This document shows positions 60,200 to 64,000 of a DNA stretch of 64,000 nt, piece after piece. The translations under genes were made by a program, and so were the position numbers. The DNA is taken from contig MNCI01023765.1 of NCBI GenBank assembly GCA_015680685.1, forward strand, positions 403,264-467,263, given 5' to 3'. The stretch is from Gnetum montanum. Lineage: Eukaryota; Streptophyta; Gnetopsida; Gnetales; Gnetaceae. A model generated the notes under the pieces. The model worked only from the letters and a program-made list of their open reading frames with translations. It had not been told where the DNA came from and searched no databases. Numbering within the stretch: the stretch's first letter is position 1; the number at the start of each line of letters is the position of its first letter.

Positions 60200-62058
60200 A
60201 TTTCAACAACAAATTTTTCTAAGTGTCAAAACTTGGAAAATTTTTTCTAAATGTTGATACTACGCTCCCCAGTGTAGCCAATGTAGCATGCAATAAGGCC
60301 TATTTTGCAAAAATTTTCTAAGTGTCAACAGTAGTTGCATGAAAATTTTTCTACGTGTGTTACTACACTCTCATTCTACTTACTACACTCCCCAACATAG
60401 CTAGCATAGCACATACTACCATGGCCAATTTTTCTAAGTTCCAAGCCAAAATTGATCAAGGATTACTTGGGATGAATGAAATAGTTCAGCAAATTTTCTA
60501 TCTCCCAAGTTGTCATGGTTACTACACTCCCTAGCATAGCCAATGTAGCACATGTTCCAGTGGCCAGTTCACCCAAGTGCTAGGCCAGAGGTTGTCAAGA
60601 TTGCTTGGGATGGAAAAATAGTTCAAAAAATTTTCTATCTTTGGGGTTTCTATGCTCCTTAACGCAGTCAGTGCGGCACATTATTCAATGCCCAATTTTG
60701 CCTAAGTGTTAGGCAAGAAGCTGTCAAGCTATATCAACATGAAAGGGACATTTGGCAAATTTTCTAACTCCCAAGGCTACCTCTCTTGTTACACCCCAGA
60801 GCATAGCTAGCATACCATTAAAGAAAACTACAGATTCTTGCAAATTTTAGCTAAGCATCCCTACTGTGCTCCCCAACATAGCCAGCATAACTAGTGTTGA
60901 AGATCAAAATTGTGCGAAATTTGACTAAGTGTTGCGTTATGCTCTAGAGCGTAGCTAGCTTGACCCTAAAGAATATCCTCTGACAGCCTCTGAAAGCCTC
61001 CAAAACCCAGCATCAGCCTTCGTCTTAGCTCTAACATTCCCCCAGCAAGTAGGCTTAGCAATTTGTATCTCTTTTGCATCCCCATTGGTCCCCAAAAGTT
61101 GTTCCTATGCTTAATCCTACTCAAAAGAGGGGAAGACGTAATCCTAAAGCATAGCCTCCAAGTTGCACTATTTTACATTGTTTGCAGATACATTGCGGTC
61201 TTTCAAATATTGACACATGTAGTCTTGACAGTGTAGTCATAGTTCAACAATCTCTGGGAACTTATGGTAGTTCTTTAGAGTGTAACACTTTTCTACTCTC
61301 ATGGAAGCATAGTAGGTCAGCGTAGCACTGTCTACCCTCATGCCACATGGCACCCGATCTGCATTTCATGCTAACCCTAACCCTATAAATACCCTAATGT
61401 TTAACACTCTAAGGGGTTGGAAAATAAAAAGAGCATTGAGCATCTTAACTTTCTGAGCATCCTTGGCATTCTTGCACCTGAGTACCTAAGTTTTGCACCT
61501 TGGTGCCTCCCAAAATGTAGTCCACCATTGCACTTGTAGAACATAGTAATAACCAACCCAGCAAGTTTAATCCTAATGATAGCTATTAGTTCCACATCTC
61601 GAGCATCCTAGAGACTATGAATATAATGCTACACTGCCACTATGCCTGCCTACACATCACATACCGCTCTTACCTCTTTTCCTGCAATAGTTATGCTTCC
61701 CCATTTGGGGCGGTGCACTTTTTTTCTCAAGTTTTATTGCATTTCTCTTAGGTATTCAACATAACACTTGTATTTTTTTCATTGTTTCATACATATTCAC
61801 ATGTTTACATCATTGTTGTTCTCATGCTAAGACACTCTACTATGCTCTAGCTTAGTCAGCTCTGATGCCTACATGTAACGCAATATAAACCCCTCTTACA
61901 CATGGTCATCTTAACACCATGTAAGTCCATGTCTAATCAACAAGATCATTTAAGGCACCTTGTTTCCATTTTCCAACATGACCCTCACATGGATTCAAGG
62001 TTAGGCTATACACCTGCCAACCTCTTGGTGTTCCAGCCACTAACGTTTTTGGACGTCA
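60200..62058 (+). repeat. 5' LTR of Tat copy 4 with ~130-base U3 repeats
   Basis: U3 contains about seven diverged repeats marked by GCTCCCCAACATAGCCAGCA or a variant, near 60,270, 60,388, 60,526, 60,653, 60,793, 60,868 and 60,945. A TATA box is at 61,384-61,391 (TATAAATA). The LTR ends near GACGTCA at 62,052-62,058, seven bases before the primer site. The start is unresolved between 60,190 and 60,240. Confidence 0.75.
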
Positions 62059-62065
62059 TAGTTTT

Positions 62066-62082
62066 TGGCACTAGAAGGAGGG
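62066..62082 (+). other. Primer binding site of Tat copy 4, tRNA-Asn type
   Basis: TGGCACTAGAAGGAGGG differs from the expected TGGCGCTAGAAGGAGGG at one base only, G to A at the CpG. This is the best-kept primer site in the window and anchors the tRNA-Asn call for the other copies. Confidence 0.75.
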
Positions 62083-62512
62083 CTCCCATTCCTTTTATGT
62101 TCAAGGGTAGTTCCACATGCTTTCAGCACCTCTATTACTAGTTACAAGCTAGTGTAGACATAACACCCTTGTGGACCTACCATGGTAGTAGCTGGATCAT
62201 AGGCCAATCCAGGAATTGTCTGCATTTTAGTTGGTGTAGATTGATCCTAGTTGTTGGTTCCCCTAGAACCCCATAGGATGAAAGCCCAATTGTGTCTATT
62301 GTGTCAAGTTCTAGGTGTTCTAGAGAGTGTAACAGCCCCTCAAAGTGTAACAAGTGTAATGCTAAAGTTAGTCACTCTTTAGCAATGTTTCTAGAGGTAG
62401 TCATTTTTTGCCTTGTTTTCACAATTTTCATACTTAGCCATTTTTTTCAACCTTCTCTGCACTTAACCATTTTCTGTTTAGCACTATCATTTCTTATGTT
62501 TTACACATTAAC

Positions 62513-63225
62513 ATGAACCCTACAAATCCTTCAACCTCTACCCCGAGCACAGAGGTAGCTCATCCCATCCAACAGGTGGTAGCAGTTCTGTACAACCACA
62601 ATCGTAATCACTCAAACTGTGTAACCAACCACCCAAACACATGGCGTTGGACAACAAAAGATACAACTTCCTTTGTGCAAAGCTTTAGGTGGGTCTATCC
62701 CTAGACTGCTAAGAACTATATGCAAAGCAAAACTTTGAAATCATACACCAGAACAGGAAGTAATTCCTTCCTAAAACTAACACATTCATCCCACTTACTA
62801 ATAACTTTGGATGGTTTTTAGATCAACTCGTTAAAGTGAGTGAGCCAAAAAAGCATAATGTGCCCTCAAACTATGATGAGCCCTTATAGGATGGGCAAGA
62901 GGAATTCAAGGCACATTTAGAGAGTAGTATCCTATTCTACAGCTCTATCCAACAGCCCATTTCCGATTTTGTTTTACACTAGTCAAAGTCATCTACCTTC
63001 TTTGAGGTGGTGGCATCACTTTTTCCATCCAAGTCCATGCCTATGGTAGCTAGCCACCAAGTATTGCAAGCACAAAAAAGTGCAAAATCCACTACCACTT
63101 TTCCCTTTTTCATCTCCTCCCAGTCTATGCAACCTTCCTTATCGACGTCTGTTATGCCGACACAGCTGTATGTGCACACGATGCCTTTATCTTAGCCACA
63201 AACAAGTTAGGTGCCCTTCATCCTA
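62513..63225 (+). pseudogene. gag: Tat copy 4 gag, N-terminal part
   Basis: ATG at 62,513. After a frameshift near 62,640 the frame reads DNKRYNFLCAKL and FEIIHQNRK, matching EDHYNFICSKI and YELIHQNEK of copy 2, then a spacer rich in Ser and Thr as in the other copies. The frame is lost at about 63,225, where a new LTR begins. The leader 62,083-62,512 shows no hairpin like that of copy 1. Confidence 0.7.
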
Positions 63226-63236
63226 ACTAATGGGAT

Positions 63237-63358
63237 GCGATATCACATGGGCTATAATATCATGTACATGATATCATGTCCACTATGATATTTCATCCCA
63301 CGTGATATTGCGTACGCGATATCATGTTGTCCCCCACAATATCGAATACGCGATATCG
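63237..63358. promoter_or_regulatory. Cluster of GATATC palindromes upstream of a TATA box
   Basis: GATATC occurs at 63,239, 63,270, 63,318 and 63,352, and GATATT at 63,287 and 63,304. Several lie inside longer perfect palindromes: ACATGATATCATGT (63,266-63,279), CATGTACATG (63,261-63,270), CGATATCG (63,351-63,358). The cluster ends about 18 bases before the TATA box, which suggests repeated binding sites for a dimeric factor; that role is inference. Confidence 0.6.
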
Positions 63359-63375
63359 TAGTATGCCACCAAGTC

Positions 63376-63383
63376 TATAAATA
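63376..63383 (+). promoter_or_regulatory. TATA box of the last LTR
   Basis: TATAAATA in the context TCTATAAATAAGAGG. The position relative to the palindrome cluster and the later AATAAAG fits an LTR promoter. Confidence 0.65.
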
Positions 63384-63730
63384 AGAGGCAGCTCTCCCTT
63401 TGTTTTTCATCTAGATCTAGACCTTAGTGAAACTCTAGTAGTTTTACCTCTCTAGAGATAGAATATTTTCCATGTGCCCTCAGTAGGAGCTCCAAAGTGA
63501 ATAGATCTTTATTTGAGCAAATATTGTACCTAAAAAAATGTTTATGTACAGCAATAAAGATGAACTTCTTGGATAAACCTTGCAGTGCATGGAATAGGCT
63601 AAATAGGACTTTTATTTATTGTTATTTATTGTTTATCATTTACATGCCTTATTAGTGATTAAATCTTTTTCAACCCTTCTCTCCTAGTTAAGTGCCTCAG
63701 TACGATCGCTTCGAGCACGTGCATTACACT

Positions 63731-64000
63731 TGGTGAGCCCAACAACGATTAGCATTTGGTAACCAAGGTTGCATTGGTTCAGGGTGTGAACGATAAGTGG
63801 GAACGAATGCTAATGCTAGGTTAATTTATACTTATTTAGTTAGTTAAAGTTAGTATTTAGTCTTTTCAACCCTTCATCTTATCAGCATAGGAGATAAAAC
63901 CGAAAAGCTATAAAAATCATATACCTTAGACTTACTTAACCATACACCGTGACAACTGCAAGTAAGTCTGGGAAGACAATGAATAATTAACCTTAAGTGT
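63731..64000 (+). other. Primer site and 5' internal start of the last element
   Basis: TGGTGAGCCCAACAACG at 63,731 sits two bases after the LTR end and so is in primer-site position; I cannot name the tRNA. The rest of the window holds no reading frame and continues outside it. Confidence 0.45.

Larger units (their letters stand above)
60200..63230 (+). mobile_element. Tat-like LTR retrotransposon, copy 4 (interrupted)
   Basis: An LTR, a tRNA-Asn-type primer site and the start of a gag that matches Tat copies 1-3 are seen in order. The gag is cut near 63,230 by the LTR of another element. It is inserted in Athila-like copy B gag on its left side. The LTR sequence differs from copies 1-3 except at its 3' end. 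Confidence 0.75.
63232..63728 (+). repeat. LTR of a further retroelement inserted in Tat copy 4 gag
   Basis: A U3 with palindromic GATATC boxes, a TATA box at 63,376-63,383, an AATAAAG-type signal near 63,553, and an end in ATTACA at 63,728 followed two bases later by a primer-site-like TGG. It interrupts a gag frame, as an insertion would. The start at about 63,232 is inferred from where gag homology ends. About 500 bases; family not assigned. Confidence 0.55.

Noticed and set aside
61373-61386. AACCCTAACCCT, resembling telomere repeats
   Set aside because: Only two units, placed next to a TATA box inside an LTR; no array.
1-64000. tRNA, rRNA or host protein-coding genes
   Set aside because: I found no cloverleaf with an intact anticodon arm, no rRNA-like sequence, and every coding stretch I can identify belongs to a retroelement or to the antisense gene it carries.

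Overview
This window is plant repeat DNA with no host gene that I can support. It is AT-rich and CpG-poor, and almost completely filled with old, nested, heavily mutated retrotransposons. Large, slowly decaying Ty3/gypsy elements of the Tat and Athila types fit a gymnosperm-like large plant genome best. That assignment is an inference from style of decay, not from a diagnostic gene.

Layout. (1) 1-19,844, + strand: a Tat-like element (copy 1) with the end of its 5' LTR, a tRNA-Asn-type primer site, a duplicated leader, gag-protease, a gene in ANTISENSE orientation (5,808-9,387), a long repeat-filled spacer, a 5'-truncated pol with two RNase H domains and integrase, and a 3' LTR holding a 53-base assembly gap. 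(2) 19,845-21,002: a piece of Athila-like gag between two Tat copies. (3) 21,003-30,118, + strand: Tat copy 2 (LTR, gag-protease, most of the antisense gene), joined tail to tail at about 30,119 to (4) 30,119-41,640, - strand: Tat copy 3 with the same parts in mirror order. (5) 41,650-51,435, - strand: an Athila-like element (gag, protease, RT, RNase H, integrase, decayed tRNA-Asp-type primer site, LTR) plus an unidentified gag-like start. (6) 51,440-53,850, - strand: two LINE reverse transcriptase fragments in tandem. (7) 54,250-60,150, - strand: a second Athila-like copy that kept its LTR, 3' region and gag but lost pol. (8) about 60,200-63,230, + strand: a fourth Tat-like copy (LTR, primer site, start of gag), interrupted by (9) the LTR and 5' end of a further element (63,232 to the window end) whose U3 carries a cluster of GATATC palindromes.

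The most interesting content is the antisense gene in Tat copies 1-3. It has at least seven exons and six short introns with GT/AG boundaries at matching places, exon lengths that agree between copies (141/141, 93/93, 813/806 bases), reading frame that continues across introns, and in-frame stops that are sense codons in another copy. It looks like a real intron-containing gene of roughly 900-1,000 codons carried backwards by a retrotransposon lineage; I do not recognise its product. Its 3' end faces the 3' end of gag-protease, and in each copy a short GGCC-containing tandem repeat (29-base unit, about 14 units in copy 3) lies exactly between the two convergent genes.

Nothing here looks able to move today: every gag, protease, RT and integrase reading frame is broken by stops or frameshifts.
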